DNA of 34,833 bases from an uncultured Anaerolineae bacterium (GCA_937927775.1 CALBEF010000005.1:1-34833); one strand, 5' to 3'. Positions 10,378-18,447 are shown, numbered from the stretch's first letter. The notes: generated by a model not told the origin, from the letters alone. Program-made: numbers and translations.

Positions 10378-11226
10378 ATGAGCACACAAGACTACGCGCA
10401 CCCCGAAGCGCTGGTGAGCACGGAATGGCTTGCGGCGCATCTGAACGACCCGGCCATCCGCATTGTTGAGTCGAATGAGGACCCGTTGTTGTACAGCGCC
10501 GGCCACATCCCCGGCGCAGTCAACATCGACTGGACTGCCGATCTGAACGATCAGATCGTGCGCGACTACATCAACTCAGACCGCTTCGCCCGCCTGATGT
10601 CGGAGAAAGGCATCAGCAACGACACCACGGTGATCTTCTACGGCGACAAGAACAACTGGTGGGCCTGCTATGCATTCTGGGTCTTTCAGTTGTTCGGCCA
10701 CACCAACGCCAAAATCCTGAACGGCGGGCGCAGGAAGTGGGTGGATGAAGGGCGTCCGATGACGCGCGATGTGCCGGCCTACCCCAGAACGACCTATCAC
10801 GCGCCGGCGCGCGATGACAGCCGCTACCGCGCCTTCCGCGATCAGGTGCTGGCGCACGTGCGCGCAAGCGGCACACTGGTCGATGTGCGCAGCCCGCAGG
10901 AATACACCGGCGAGCGCCTGCACATGCCGGACTACCCCAACGAGGGCGCGCTGCGCGGCGGTCACATCCCCGGCGCGAAGAGCATCCCCTGGGCGCAGGC
11001 AGTTCAAGAAGATGGGACTTTCAAATCCTGCGACGACCTGATGGCGTTGTACACTTCAAAGGGCGTCACGCCGGACAAGGACATCATCGCCTACTGCCGA
11101 ATCGGCGAACGCAGCTCGCACACCTGGTTCGTGCTGAAGTATCTGCTCGGTTTTGAGCGCGTGCGCAACTACGACGGCAGTTGGACCGAGTGGGGCAACA
11201 GCGTCGGCGTGCCGATTGAGAAGTAG
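10378..11226 (+). CDS. Thiosulfate/3-mercaptopyruvate sulfurtransferase (tandem rhodanese)
   Basis: This 282-aa protein has two rhodanese domains (about 10-125 and 150-278). The first lacks a catalytic Cys, having YGDKNNW at that position. The second carries Cys240 in the loop CRIGERS, the six-residue active-site loop of thiosulfate-type sulfurtransferases. The enzyme moves sulfane sulfur to cyanide or thiol acceptors. A GGAG SD lies shortly before the ATG at 10378; TTG at 10366 is a weaker in-frame alternative. The TAG stop lies within the first unit of a heptamer repeat. A Rieske protein gene follows after about 115 nt. Confidence 0.92.
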   Translation: MSTQDYAHPEALVSTEWLAAHLNDPAIRIVESNEDPLLYSAGHIPGAVNIDWTADLNDQIVRDYINSDRFARLMSEKGISNDTTVIFYGDKNNWWACYAFWVFQLFGHTNAKILNGGRRKWVDEGRPMTRDVPAYPRTTYHAPARDDSRYRAFRDQVLAHVRASGTLVDVRSPQEYTGERLHMPDYPNEGALRGGHIPGAKSIPWAQAVQEDGTFKSCDDLMALYTSKGVTPDKDIIAYCRIGERSSHTWFVLKYLLGFERVRNYDGSWTEWGNSVGVPIEK

Positions 11227-11250
11227 TCAGTAGCCAGTAGTCAGGAGTCA
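11223..11250. repeat. Heptamer tandem repeat (four units)
   Basis: The units are GTAGTCA, GTAGCCA, GTAGTCA and GGAGTCA. The first overlaps the rhodanese stop codon. These are the same units as in the array at 25377-25474. Confidence 0.8.
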
Positions 11251-11282
11251 GATGTCGGGCGCGATCCAGAACGCACAACACC

Positions 11283-11317
11283 CAATACGCAACACGCAAT
11301 ACGCAGTACGTAATGTG
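11283..11317. repeat. Second heptamer tandem repeat
   Basis: The units are CAATACG, CAACACG, CAATACG, CAGTACG and the degenerate TAATGTG. They lie directly upstream of the SD of the Rieske gene. Confidence 0.65.
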
Positions 11318-11342
11318 CGCCATACCTCAGAGGAGTTTCATC

Positions 11343-11657
11343 GTGTCTGAATTTGTGTTTGCGGCCAGAGCCGAAGACGTCAAAGAGGGCGAAGTTTTGA
11401 CCGTCGAGGTGGATGAACTAACCGTTGGGCTGACCCGGCTGAACGGCAAGGTGCGCGCCTTCCGCGACGTGTGCACCCACGACGACGGGCCGCTGGCAGA
11501 AGGCGCCATCGAAGGGGAGGAAATCGTCTGTCCGCGCCACGGCGCGCGCTTTCACCTCTGCACCGGCAAAGCCACCTTCCCCGCGCCGGCGCCGCTGCCG
11601 ATCTATGAAGCCATCGAGGAGAACGGGGAAGTCAAAGTCAGGGTTGAGGGGTTTTAA
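11343..11657 (+). CDS. Rieske-type [2Fe-2S] ferredoxin
   Basis: This 104-aa protein is a single Rieske domain. The cluster ligands are Cys44 and His46 in CTH and Cys63 and His66 in CPRH, 16 residues apart, as in small dioxygenase-type ferredoxins. It would carry single electrons to an oxygenase or reductase in the cytoplasm. The GTG at 11343 is chosen because AGAGGAG (11329-11335) lies 7 nt upstream. The frame opens earlier at 11313, but those residues are not family-like. No oxygenase partner is adjacent. The TAA stop lies within the first unit of a 9-bp repeat array. Confidence 0.92.
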   Translation: MSEFVFAARAEDVKEGEVLTVEVDELTVGLTRLNGKVRAFRDVCTHDDGPLAEGAIEGEEIVCPRHGARFHLCTGKATFPAPAPLPIYEAIEENGEVKVRVEGF

Positions 11658-11698
11658 GGTTGGTCAGGTTGTTAAGGTTGAAAGGTTGAAAGGTTGAA
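11656..11698. repeat. 9-bp/8-bp tandem repeat of the AAGGTTGGT family
   Basis: The units are AAGGTTGGT, CAGGTTGTT and AAGGTTGAA, followed by two 8-bp units AGGTTGAA. The same 9-bp family recurs at 20075-20146 and, inverted, at 20170-20214. Confidence 0.8.
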
Positions 11699-11707
11699 AG
11701 TCGGCCT

Positions 11708-11736
11708 TTGACAAAACTGCGCAATCAATCCAAAAT
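11708..11736 (+). promoter_or_regulatory. Probable promoter of the riboflavin transport operon
   Basis: A consensus TTGACA (11708-11713) and a CAAAAT (11731-11736) are separated by 17 nt. Transcription would begin just before the P1 stem of the riboswitch. Confidence 0.5.
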
Positions 11737-11749
11737 CCAAAATCGAGTG

Positions 11750-11889
11750 GCCTTCGGGGCAGGGTGAAATTCCCGATCGGTGGTCTGGCAAACGAGCAGT
11801 TTGCCAAACAGCCCACGAGCGCGTTGAGAGGCGCGCAGGATCCGGTGAGATGCCGGAGCCGACGGTTACAGTCCGGATGTAAAGAAGGC
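11750..11889 (+). ncRNA. FMN riboswitch (RFN element)
   Basis: The conserved RFN core is clear. CTTCGGGGCAGGGTGAAATT comes first, followed by CCCGATCGGTGGT. Further along are GCCCACGAGC, GGATCCGGTGAGATGCCGGA, GCCGACGGTTACAGTCCGGA and the closing GAAGGC. P1 pairs 11750-11755 (GCCTTC) with 11884-11889 (GAAGGC). FMN riboswitches sense flavin mononucleotide and shut off riboflavin synthesis or uptake genes when FMN is plentiful. The three genes downstream form an ABC importer, so this element identifies the cargo as riboflavin or a flavin precursor. Confidence 0.95.
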
Positions 11890-11934
11890 GAGCGTGGAAC
11901 GTTACGAGTGACCTGTCAGGCGTCAGACCCGGGC

Positions 11935-12003
11935 ATTTCACTTGCAGCGTTTGAAGGTTTGCTATCAGCCCCGAAGGTGTGAAATATTTCACAACCTGAG
12001 GGG
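11935..12003 (+). promoter_or_regulatory. Riboswitch expression platform: SD-sequestering hairpin with competing anti-sequestor
   Basis: A hairpin pairs 11969-11983 with 11988-12003 (loop ATAT, one bulge, a short internal mismatch). It buries the GGGG of the SD GAGGGG (11998-12003) against CCCC (11969-11972). An upstream ATTTCAC (11935-11941) is identical to the right-arm ATTTCAC (11986-11992) and could pair with the same GTGAAAT (11979-11985), freeing the SD. This fits translational control by the FMN riboswitch. Confidence 0.65.
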
Positions 12004-12007
12004 TTGA

Positions 12008-12856
12008 ATGATGTCAGCAGTCAGCCAGGCAAGCAGAATCAAGTCGGATGTAAAAACCGGCGCGTGGTCATGGGGCAGGCCAAGCGCGCGCCGCGCAATT
12101 GGCCCGCGCTGGCGCGTCTGGGCGATGCGAATGGGGCCGCCGGCGCTTTTCGCGCTCTTTCTGGCGACATGGCACTTCGTCAGCCTGCGCTATCCGCCCT
12201 TCATCCTGCCGGCGCCGGCCACTGTGGCCGAGCGATTCGCGGCTGAGCTGTTCAGCGGCAATCTGGCCTATCACACCGCCGCCACACTGTCCGAAGCGCT
12301 GCCCGGCCTGTTGATCGGCGCGCTGGCAGCGTTCCTGCTCGGCTATCCCATCGCCAAATCCCCGCTGGCCGATCGACTGCTGTCGCCCTTCATCGTCGCC
12401 TCGCAGGGCATTCCGTTCATCGCCATCGCGCCGCTGCTGCTCATCTGGTTCGGCCCCGGCGCGGCAGCCAAAATCTTCCTGTGCGCCATCGTGGTGTTTT
12501 TCCCGATCACGGTCAACATCATCGCCGGCATTCGCGGCATCAAACCCCTCCTGCGCGACTTATTCCGCTCGCTGAACGCCACGCGCTGGGAAACATTTGT
12601 CAAGCTGGAGCTGCCGGCCGCCCTGCCGCTGACCCTGACCGGCCTGCGCATTGGAGCCACTCTCTCGATGATGGGCGCGATCACTGCCGAGTTTCTGGGC
12701 ACTGATCGCGGCCTGGGCTTTCTCATCAACCAGGGGCGCGGCCTGTACGACACCACGCTGGTGCTGGTCGGGATAGTGACAACAGTCATCACCGCCCTGT
12801 GCATCTACGGCGCGGTGCGGCTGGCCGAGCGATCGCTGATCGTCTGCCACAGATGA
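12008..12856 (+). CDS. ribX: Riboflavin ABC transporter permease (RibX-like)
   Basis: This 282-aa protein is of the NitT/TauT/ThiX permease family, with about six hydrophobic segments. The conserved EAA loop is at FRSLNATRWETFVKLELPAALP, followed by GLRIGATLSMMGAITAEFLG. Generic annotation would call it a nitrate, sulfonate or pyrimidine-precursor transporter. The FMN riboswitch directly upstream argues for riboflavin, as in the RibXY systems known from Chloroflexi. ATG codons at 12008 and 12011 are adjacent; 12011 lies at a better distance (7 nt) from the SD GAGGGG. The gene heads a permease, binding protein, ATPase operon. Confidence 0.85.
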   Translation: MMSAVSQASRIKSDVKTGAWSWGRPSARRAIGPRWRVWAMRMGPPALFALFLATWHFVSLRYPPFILPAPATVAERFAAELFSGNLAYHTAATLSEALPGLLIGALAAFLLGYPIAKSPLADRLLSPFIVASQGIPFIAIAPLLLIWFGPGAAAKIFLCAIVVFFPITVNIIAGIRGIKPLLRDLFRSLNATRWETFVKLELPAALPLTLTGLRIGATLSMMGAITAEFLGTDRGLGFLINQGRGLYDTTLVLVGIVTTVITALCIYGAVRLAERSLIVCHR

Positions 12857-12910
12857 GCCGCGCCACAACCAGAAACGCTTGAGCAACAGCCGACACACCA
12901 GGAGGTCATC

Positions 12911-13903
12911 ATGAAGCGTCAGACCCTCTTCACATGGCTGACTGTCGCATTCACATTCATCGCTGCCGGCTGCCGGCCGGTCGGTTCCCCCGCGCCGGCT
13001 GCCGACACGATCACCCGTGTGCGCCTGCCGATGAGCTATATCGCCAACGTGCAATTTGCTCCTTACTACGTGGCTGCCGAACGCGGATACTTCAGGCAGG
13101 AGGGAATTGAAGTCGAATTCGATTACAAGTTTGAAACCGACGGCGTAAGACTGGTGGCAGCCGGCGAATTGCCGTTCGCTGTCGTCAGCGGCGAACAGGT
13201 CGTGCTGGCGCGCGCGCAGGGATTGCCGGTGAAGTACGTCGCGCAGTGGTATCACCGCTTCCCCGTCGCCGTGATTGCGCTCGAATCCAGCGGCATCCGC
13301 TCGCCGGGTGATCTGAAAGGCAGGACGGTTGGGGTGCCCGGCTTTTTCGGCGCAACCTACGTTGGCTGGCGCGCGTTCCTGAACGCGAATGGCCTGTCGG
13401 AATCTGATGTCACGGTCGTGGAGATCGGCTTCACGCAGGTGGCCGCTCTGCAACAGGGCAACGTCGATGCTGTCGTTGGTTACACGGTCAACGAACCGAT
13501 TGTGCTGGCCGAGAACGGCTACCCTGTTGTGGTGTTCAAGGTTGGCGATCAGGTCGATCTGGTTGCCAACGGCATTCTGACCAGCGACACAGTCGCCAGA
13601 GACAACCCCGATCTGGTGCGCAGGTTCATCCGCGCGCTGCTGCGGGGCATTGAAGACACTATCCAGGACCCCGACGCGGCGCTGGCAATCTCCGTCAAAT
13701 ACGTCGAGGGCCTGAAAGCCGATGACCCGATCCAGCGCAAAGTGCTGCTCGAAACCATCGAGATGATGAAACCCGGCGCCAAAAAGCCGGGCGAATCCAC
13801 GGCGGAAGCGTGGCGCAACACACAGGACACGCTCCGCGCCATGGGACAGGTGAAGGAAGCCGCCGATATCAACACCTTTTTCACCAACGAGTTTCTGCCA
13901 TAG
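12911..13903 (+). CDS. ribY: Riboflavin-binding lipoprotein of the ABC importer (RibY-like, NMT1/THI5 fold)
   Basis: This 330-aa protein has a lipoprotein signal peptide: Arg/Lys at the N-terminus, a hydrophobic core, then IAAGC with the lipid-modified Cys21. A periplasmic-binding fold of the NMT1/THI5 family follows. It opens with VRLPMSYIANVQFAPYYVA and AERGYFRQEGIEVEF, and GRTVGVPGFFGATYVGW lies in the second lobe. The family includes binding proteins for thiamine pyrimidines, taurine and riboflavin. The upstream riboswitch points to riboflavin. A strong AGGAGGT SD precedes the ATG at 12911. The ligand is inferred, not seen. Confidence 0.85.
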   Translation: MKRQTLFTWLTVAFTFIAAGCRPVGSPAPAADTITRVRLPMSYIANVQFAPYYVAAERGYFRQEGIEVEFDYKFETDGVRLVAAGELPFAVVSGEQVVLARAQGLPVKYVAQWYHRFPVAVIALESSGIRSPGDLKGRTVGVPGFFGATYVGWRAFLNANGLSESDVTVVEIGFTQVAALQQGNVDAVVGYTVNEPIVLAENGYPVVVFKVGDQVDLVANGILTSDTVARDNPDLVRRFIRALLRGIEDTIQDPDAALAISVKYVEGLKADDPIQRKVLLETIEMMKPGAKKPGESTAEAWRNTQDTLRAMGQVKEAADINTFFTNEFLP

Positions 13904-13978
13904 AATGATTGCCGCCAACCGCCGGCGGCGTGTCATGGATTGCGCGATGCCATCGACTTCGCCGGCGCTCACCATCCG

Positions 13979-14755
13979 ATGACTGCCTATCTCATTGCCG
14001 AAGCCATCAGCGTGACGTACGCAAATGGCGTGGAAGCGTTGCGCCGCTTCACGCTCGAAGTAAACCGTGGCGAGTTTGTGGCCGTAGTCGGCCCAAGCGG
14101 GTGCGGCAAGAGCACGCTGTTGCGCGCGCTGGCCGGCCTGATCACGCCCGGCGCCGGCCAGGTGCGCCTTGACGGGCAACCTGTCACGCGCCCCTCGCAT
14201 CACGTGGGCATGTTGTTCCAGGAGCCGGCGCTGCTCCCCTGGCGCACCGTGGAGCAAAACATTGGTCTGCCGTTTGAACTGGGCAGCGGCGCTTCAAAAC
14301 GGGAGATGCGCGATCCGACAACTCTTCAGGCGCGCATCGCCAGTCTGATCGAACTGGTGGGGCTGACCGGCTTCGAGCGCGCTTATCCGCGCGAGTTGAG
14401 CGGCGGCATGGCGCAGCGGGCCGCCCTGGCACGCGCGCTGGTCACCGAGCCGCCCATTCTGCTTTTGGACGAGCCGTTTGGGGCGCTCGACGCCCTCACC
14501 CGCGAAACACTAACCGCCGCGCTCGAAGGCATTTGGCGCGCGACTCACACCACCGGCGTGCTGGTGACCCACTCCATCCCGGAAGCAGTGTTCCTGGCCG
14601 ATCGGATCGTCGTCAGCACGCCGCGACCAGGACAAGTGGCCGGGGTAGTGCAAGTTCCGCTGCCGCGTCCGCGCTCGTGGGAGATGGAGCGCATACCCGA
14701 ATTCGTCGAGGCTATGCAGACTGCGCGCAGCCTGCTGCGCGACGACAACGGCTGA
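13979..14755 (+). CDS. ribZ: Riboflavin ABC transporter ATP-binding protein (RibZ-like)
   Basis: This 258-aa ATPase of the NitT/TauT type has Walker A GPSGCGKST (38-46), a Q-loop in LFQEPALLPWRT, the signature LSGGMAQRAALARAL, Walker B ILLLDEPFGALDA and the switch His in VTHSIPEAVFLAD. The frame opens at a TTG at 13940, but the ATG at 13979 gives the family's normal N-terminus. It follows the binding-protein gene by 75 nt and should energise the permease. Some Chloroflexi RibXY loci lack a dedicated ATPase; here it is present. The gene converges on cdaA with only 12 nt between the stops and no visible terminator. Confidence 0.87.
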   Translation: MTAYLIAEAISVTYANGVEALRRFTLEVNRGEFVAVVGPSGCGKSTLLRALAGLITPGAGQVRLDGQPVTRPSHHVGMLFQEPALLPWRTVEQNIGLPFELGSGASKREMRDPTTLQARIASLIELVGLTGFERAYPRELSGGMAQRAALARALVTEPPILLLDEPFGALDALTRETLTAALEGIWRATHTTGVLVTHSIPEAVFLADRIVVSTPRPGQVAGVVQVPLPRPRSWEMERIPEFVEAMQTARSLLRDDNG

Positions 14756-14767
14756 GGCAGGGGGGCG

Positions 14768-15595
14768 TCACCGCCCGCGCGGCTTGAACCAGGCAGCGGG
14801 CCACATGCCGGCGCGACGCAATCCCAGGCCGGGTTGCAGAAACTCGATCAAAGCGCCTTCCAGCCGATCGGTCTCAACCGCGAAGATCAGCCGGCCTTCA
14901 TGCGCAATGCTGGTTGTGCCGCGCTCCTCGGACACGATGACCGCCACCGCGTCGGCGCCTTCGGTCACGCCGATGCCGGCGCGGTGGCGCAGTCCCATGT
15001 GGTAATCGTCAATGTGCGACGTGGTCAGCGGCAGCACGCACGCCGCCGCCGCGATGCGGCCCTGCCGCACAATCACGCCGCCATCGTGCAGGGGCGTGTT
15101 GGGATGGAAAATGGTGAGCAATAGTTCAGCGGACAACCGGGCGTCGAGCTTGACGCCGGTGTCGATCAGCCCCTGGAGGCCGGTGTCGCGCTCCAGCACG
15201 ATGAGCGCGCCGTAACGGTGCGCCGCAAGCCGTTGCACCGCGTCGCTGATCACGCGCACCTCGGCCTCGATCTCGTTTCTGCGCGGCTGAACCAGCACCT
15301 CGTTGAAGCGGCCCAGGCGCTCCAGCGCGCGGCGCAGTTCCGGCTGAAAGATGACCGGGATGGCGACGAGCAATGCCGGGATGGCCGAGCGCACCACCAG
15401 GCCGAAAGTCGGCAACTGCGACAGGCTGCCCAGCAGCAGACCGATGGTGATCAGCACAAACACGCCGCGCAACAGCGGAATCGCCTGCGTCGCGCGCATC
15501 AGCAACAGCACAAGAAAGAAGACGATCGACACCAGCAGGATGTCGAGAATCGCCAGCCCATCGAGCCGTTGCAGAATCCAGCCGAGATCAGACAT
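14768..15595 (-). CDS. cdaA: Diadenylate cyclase, CdaA type
   Basis: The protein makes the second messenger c-di-AMP from two ATP. It has 275 residues: three N-terminal transmembrane helices (about 15-90), then the DAC domain. The catalytic RHR motif is intact (Arg203-His-Arg205 in GLRHRAGIGVTE). The usual DGA motif reads DGG (171-173) in TPLHDGGVIV, a conservative change whose effect is unknown. In Firmicutes cdaA is followed by the regulator gene ybbR/cdaR and glmM; neither is present here. It lies 83 nt downstream of argF on the same strand, with a GC-rich hairpin between them. Confidence 0.92.
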   Translation of the reverse strand: MSDLGWILQRLDGLAILDILLVSIVFFLVLLLMRATQAIPLLRGVFVLITIGLLLGSLSQLPTFGLVVRSAIPALLVAIPVIFQPELRRALERLGRFNEVLVQPRRNEIEAEVRVISDAVQRLAAHRYGALIVLERDTGLQGLIDTGVKLDARLSAELLLTIFHPNTPLHDGGVIVRQGRIAAAACVLPLTTSHIDDYHMGLRHRAGIGVTEGADAVAVIVSEERGTTSIAHEGRLIFAVETDRLEGALIEFLQPGLGLRRAGMWPAAWFKPRGR

Positions 15596-15646
15596 TGTTT
15601 CCCGGATCGGGCGCAGGCGTTCCGCGCCGCGTTCATCCTTCGATCA

Positions 15647-15673
15647 GCGGGGCCGGGCGGCGTCCGGCCCCGC
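15647..15673 (-). terminator. GC-rich hairpin after argF
   Basis: A perfect 10-bp stem pairs 15647-15656 with 15664-15673 across a 7-nt loop. No U-tract follows on the minus strand, so it may be an attenuating or mRNA-stabilising hairpin before cdaA instead of a full terminator. Confidence 0.45.
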
Positions 15674-15678
15674 GCAGC

Positions 15679-16605
15679 TTAACCCATCAAGGTCGCCAGC
15701 ACAGCTTTCTGCGCATGCATGCGATTTTCGGCCTGATCCCACAACGCCGATTGCGGGCCATCGGCCACTTCGTCGGTGATCTCCTGGCCGCGATGAGCCG
15801 GCAGGCAATGCAACACGATGGCGTCCCTGCGCGCCAGCGCGACCAGCGCCTGATTGACCTGATAGGGCGGGAAGATCTTCGCCCGCTGAGCGGCTTCGGC
15901 TTCCTGGCCCATGCTGGTCCACACGTCTGTGTAGATCGCGTCTGCGCCCCGCACGGCCTCCTGCGGGTCGGTCATCCAGGTCAGGCTTCCGCCGCTGGCC
16001 CGGGCAAATGTCGCGGCGCGCTCGGCGACATCCGGGCGCAATTGATACCCCTCCGGCGCGCCAACGCGCACGTGCGCGCCCAACAGCGTCGCGCCAAAAA
16101 CCAGTGAATTCGTCACATTGTTGGCGTCGCCGACGTAGGCGATTGTCAGGCCCTTGATCGCGCCCTTGTACTCCAGGATCGTTAGCAGGTCGGCCAACCC
16201 CTGGCATGGGTGCGTGTAATCTGACAGGCCGTTGATCACTGGCACGCGCGAATATTCTGCCAGGGCGACCACATCGGCATGCGCGAACACGCGCGCCATG
16301 ATGCCGTCCACATAGCGCGACAGCACGCGCGCCACATCGGGGACGCTCTCGCGCCTGCCCAGTTGAATCTCGTCGGGCGCGATGTACAGGGCGTACCCGC
16401 CGAGATGGCGCATGGCCATCTCAAACGAGACGCGCGTGCGCAACGAGGGCTTGGTGAAGACCATCGCCAGCGTTTTGTTTTTCAACACAGGAGCGTTGCC
16501 GCCGGCTTTCCATTCGCGTTTCAGTTCGACTGCCAGATCGAGAAATTTCGACAATTCGGCAGGGGTCAGGTCGGCGAGTGAGAGAAAATGGTTGTGTGCC
16601 TGCAT
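15679..16605 (-). CDS. argF: Ornithine carbamoyltransferase
   Basis: The enzyme joins carbamoyl phosphate and ornithine to give citrulline in arginine synthesis. The 308-aa protein has the carbamoyl-phosphate motif SLRTR (54-58), HPCQ (132-135), the ornithine-side DVWTSMGQE with Ser231-Met-Gly233, and HCLP (266-269) in the mobile loop. The motif SLRTR in place of STRTR is a known variant in anabolic OTCases. The start at 16605 has no SD; a TAGAAT lies 7 nt upstream, which suggests a leaderless transcript. No other arg genes are adjacent. Confidence 0.95.
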   Translation of the reverse strand: MQAHNHFLSLADLTPAELSKFLDLAVELKREWKAGGNAPVLKNKTLAMVFTKPSLRTRVSFEMAMRHLGGYALYIAPDEIQLGRRESVPDVARVLSRYVDGIMARVFAHADVVALAEYSRVPVINGLSDYTHPCQGLADLLTILEYKGAIKGLTIAYVGDANNVTNSLVFGATLLGAHVRVGAPEGYQLRPDVAERAATFARASGGSLTWMTDPQEAVRGADAIYTDVWTSMGQEAEAAQRAKIFPPYQVNQALVALARRDAIVLHCLPAHRGQEITDEVADGPQSALWDQAENRMHAQKAVLATLMG

Positions 16606-16612
16606 GACTGGG

Positions 16613-16618
16613 ATTCTA
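16613..16618 (-). promoter_or_regulatory. -10-like TAGAAT immediately upstream of argF
   Basis: The minus-strand TAGAAT, within GTATAGAAT, ends 7 nt before the argF ATG. This places the predicted transcript start at the start codon. Confidence 0.45.
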
Positions 16619-16683
16619 TACTACACCCCAATCCTCGGCGCCCACCACCCATCACTCAGCACTCATTCACTCCCCATTGCTGA

Positions 16684-16689
16684 GACAAT
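16684..16689 (+). promoter_or_regulatory. -10-like GACAAT immediately upstream of the phosphatase-fold gene
   Basis: GACAAT lies 6 nt before the ATG at 16696, with no SD visible. It is a weaker match to consensus than the other examples. Confidence 0.3.
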
Positions 16690-16695
16690 AGGCCC

Positions 16696-18447
16696 ATGCG
16701 GCGCATCATCGGCCTGATTCTCGTTGTCGCCCTGACGATCGCAGCTTCGCTTGCGAGCAGTTTTCGTGACACGCTGTGGGCCGGCTATCGCGACTACATC
16801 AGCCCCTGGCTGGCTGAGTTGCCCGCCGGCCCGCCGCGCCCAGCGCTCTCCCCGCGCATCGTGGTCGCGCTGGCGCGCGGATTGCGCATGGACGCCTCGC
16901 GCCAGATGGAGACGCTGAACGACCTGCGCCGGCGCGGGGCCGATGTGACGCTGATGCTCGACGCGCCCACCTATCGCCTGCCGCGCTGGCTGACGCTGAT
17001 CTCCGGCGCATCGGCCCAGGCGCACGGCGTGACAAACAACTACCCGGCGCGACTGGGCAGCGTCGACACCCTCATCCGACAGGCGCAGGCCAACGGGCGC
17101 AACACAGCCTTCATCGGCTCGCAGCAGTTCGACGAAGTCCTGGGCGCCGGGGCGGGCCGATTCGAACTGACCGAGGGGCTTGACATGAACGAGCGTGACG
17201 ACCTCGCCATCACCGCCACGCTGGCGGTGTTGAGCGACCCTGTCAGCCCGGCATCGCTGGTGTTCACCGAACTGGCCCTGCTCGAAGAGTCCGCGCGCTT
17301 TGGGCCGCGCGGCTACGACATCGCCGTCAATGCGACCGACCGGCGTTTGCGCGCCCTGCTGGACGCCATAGACCTCAACACGACAACCCTGATCGTCGTC
17401 TCTGATCGCGGGGTGATCTTCGGGCCGGCCGGCACGCTGGATGGCGGCGACGAAACCGAAGTGGCGCGCGCGCCGATGGTGCTGGCCGGCGCGGGCATCG
17501 AACCCGGCGCGCAGGCGCTGATCAACGCCACCGACGTTGCGCCGACGCTTGCGGCGCTGGCCGGCGCGCCCATGCCGGTTCACGCCCAAGGGCAGATTGC
17601 GTTATCTGTGCTGAACATCGGCAGCGCAACGGCAGCAGATGCTGATGCGCCGCCGATTCTGAATGAATCGATGTGGGCGTCTGCCGCGCAGTTGACCGCG
17701 TTCTACGAGCGGTGGAGCGAAGTCGCAAACACGCCCCGTTTTGCCGCCGAGACGCTGCGGCTGCACGAAAGCCGCATCAGAAACGGCGAGGTCGCCGCAT
17801 ACCAGAGCTTCGTCATGAGTGTGACCGCGCAAGCCCAGGCGGCGCGAGACGGTCGGCTGGCGACCGAACGCGCGCGGCGCCTGCCGGCGCTGATGGGCGC
17901 CGGCCTGTTGGCGCTCGCCGTTGTGCTCGTAGCGATTGGCGGGCGGATGTGGCAACCCCTGGCCGGCGCTGCGCTGTATCTGCCGGCGTGGTATGCGTTC
18001 GTATTCTTCGTCCAGGGAAATCGACTGTCGCTGTCCATGTTCCCCGATAGCGACCCGGCCACGTTCTTCGCCGCCTTCGAGCGTGACGCTGCCCTCTCGC
18101 TTGGCCTGCTGTGCCTGCTGGTGGCAGCCACAACCGGCGAGCAGGAGGACGGCCTGGAGGCGATCAGCACGGTCATGAACGCGCTGGCGCTCGTTGTGTG
18201 CGCCCATCTGGCAGCGATGATGTGGTTCTACTGGCAATGGAGCTTCGACTTCACCTGGAACCTGCCGGCGTCCTCCGCGCTGGTCATGGCGCTGATGGCG
18301 CTGTCGCATATCGGCGCGTTGTCGGCGCCGGTGTCGCCTGCTCTGCCCAACCTGCCCGTGCCGCTGATGGCTGCCATCATCGCGCTGATGGTGTATGGTG
18401 TGGCGCGACAGCGGGCCGAGCGCAATCGCCGGCGCTGGTGGCGCTGA
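16696..18447 (+). CDS. Membrane protein with a degenerate alkaline-phosphatase-superfamily domain
   Basis: This 583-aa protein has an N-terminal signal anchor (IIGLILVVALTIAASLA). A domain of about 350 residues laid out like a type I phosphodiesterase/alkaline phosphatase follows, and then about six helices at 395-575. The domain outline is recognisable: RIVVALARGLRMDA, then LPRWLTLISGASAQAHGV, SDRGVIFGPAG and ATDVAPTLAALAG. The metal ligands appear replaced. The first Asp of the usual V-D-G is Ala, the His of S-D-H-G is Arg, and the GGHGG stretch reads TLDGG. The nucleophile position two residues before Pro is Arg. It is probably inactive as a hydrolase. The layout resembles GPI-ethanolamine-phosphate transferases, but the function is unknown. 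Confidence 0.7.
   Translation: MRRIIGLILVVALTIAASLASSFRDTLWAGYRDYISPWLAELPAGPPRPALSPRIVVALARGLRMDASRQMETLNDLRRRGADVTLMLDAPTYRLPRWLTLISGASAQAHGVTNNYPARLGSVDTLIRQAQANGRNTAFIGSQQFDEVLGAGAGRFELTEGLDMNERDDLAITATLAVLSDPVSPASLVFTELALLEESARFGPRGYDIAVNATDRRLRALLDAIDLNTTTLIVVSDRGVIFGPAGTLDGGDETEVARAPMVLAGAGIEPGAQALINATDVAPTLAALAGAPMPVHAQGQIALSVLNIGSATAADADAPPILNESMWASAAQLTAFYERWSEVANTPRFAAETLRLHESRIRNGEVAAYQSFVMSVTAQAQAARDGRLATERARRLPALMGAGLLALAVVLVAIGGRMWQPLAGAALYLPAWYAFVFFVQGNRLSLSMFPDSDPATFFAAFERDAALSLGLLCLLVAATTGEQEDGLEAISTVMNALALVVCAHLAAMMWFYWQWSFDFTWNLPASSALVMALMALSHIGALSAPVSPALPNLPVPLMAAIIALMVYGVARQRAERNRRRWWR

Noticed and set aside
12560..14257. 565-codon minus-strand ORF across the riboflavin transport operon
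   Set aside because: It lies opposite well-supported ABC genes and its translation is Arg/His/Gly-rich with no family pattern; it is a high-GC shadow frame.
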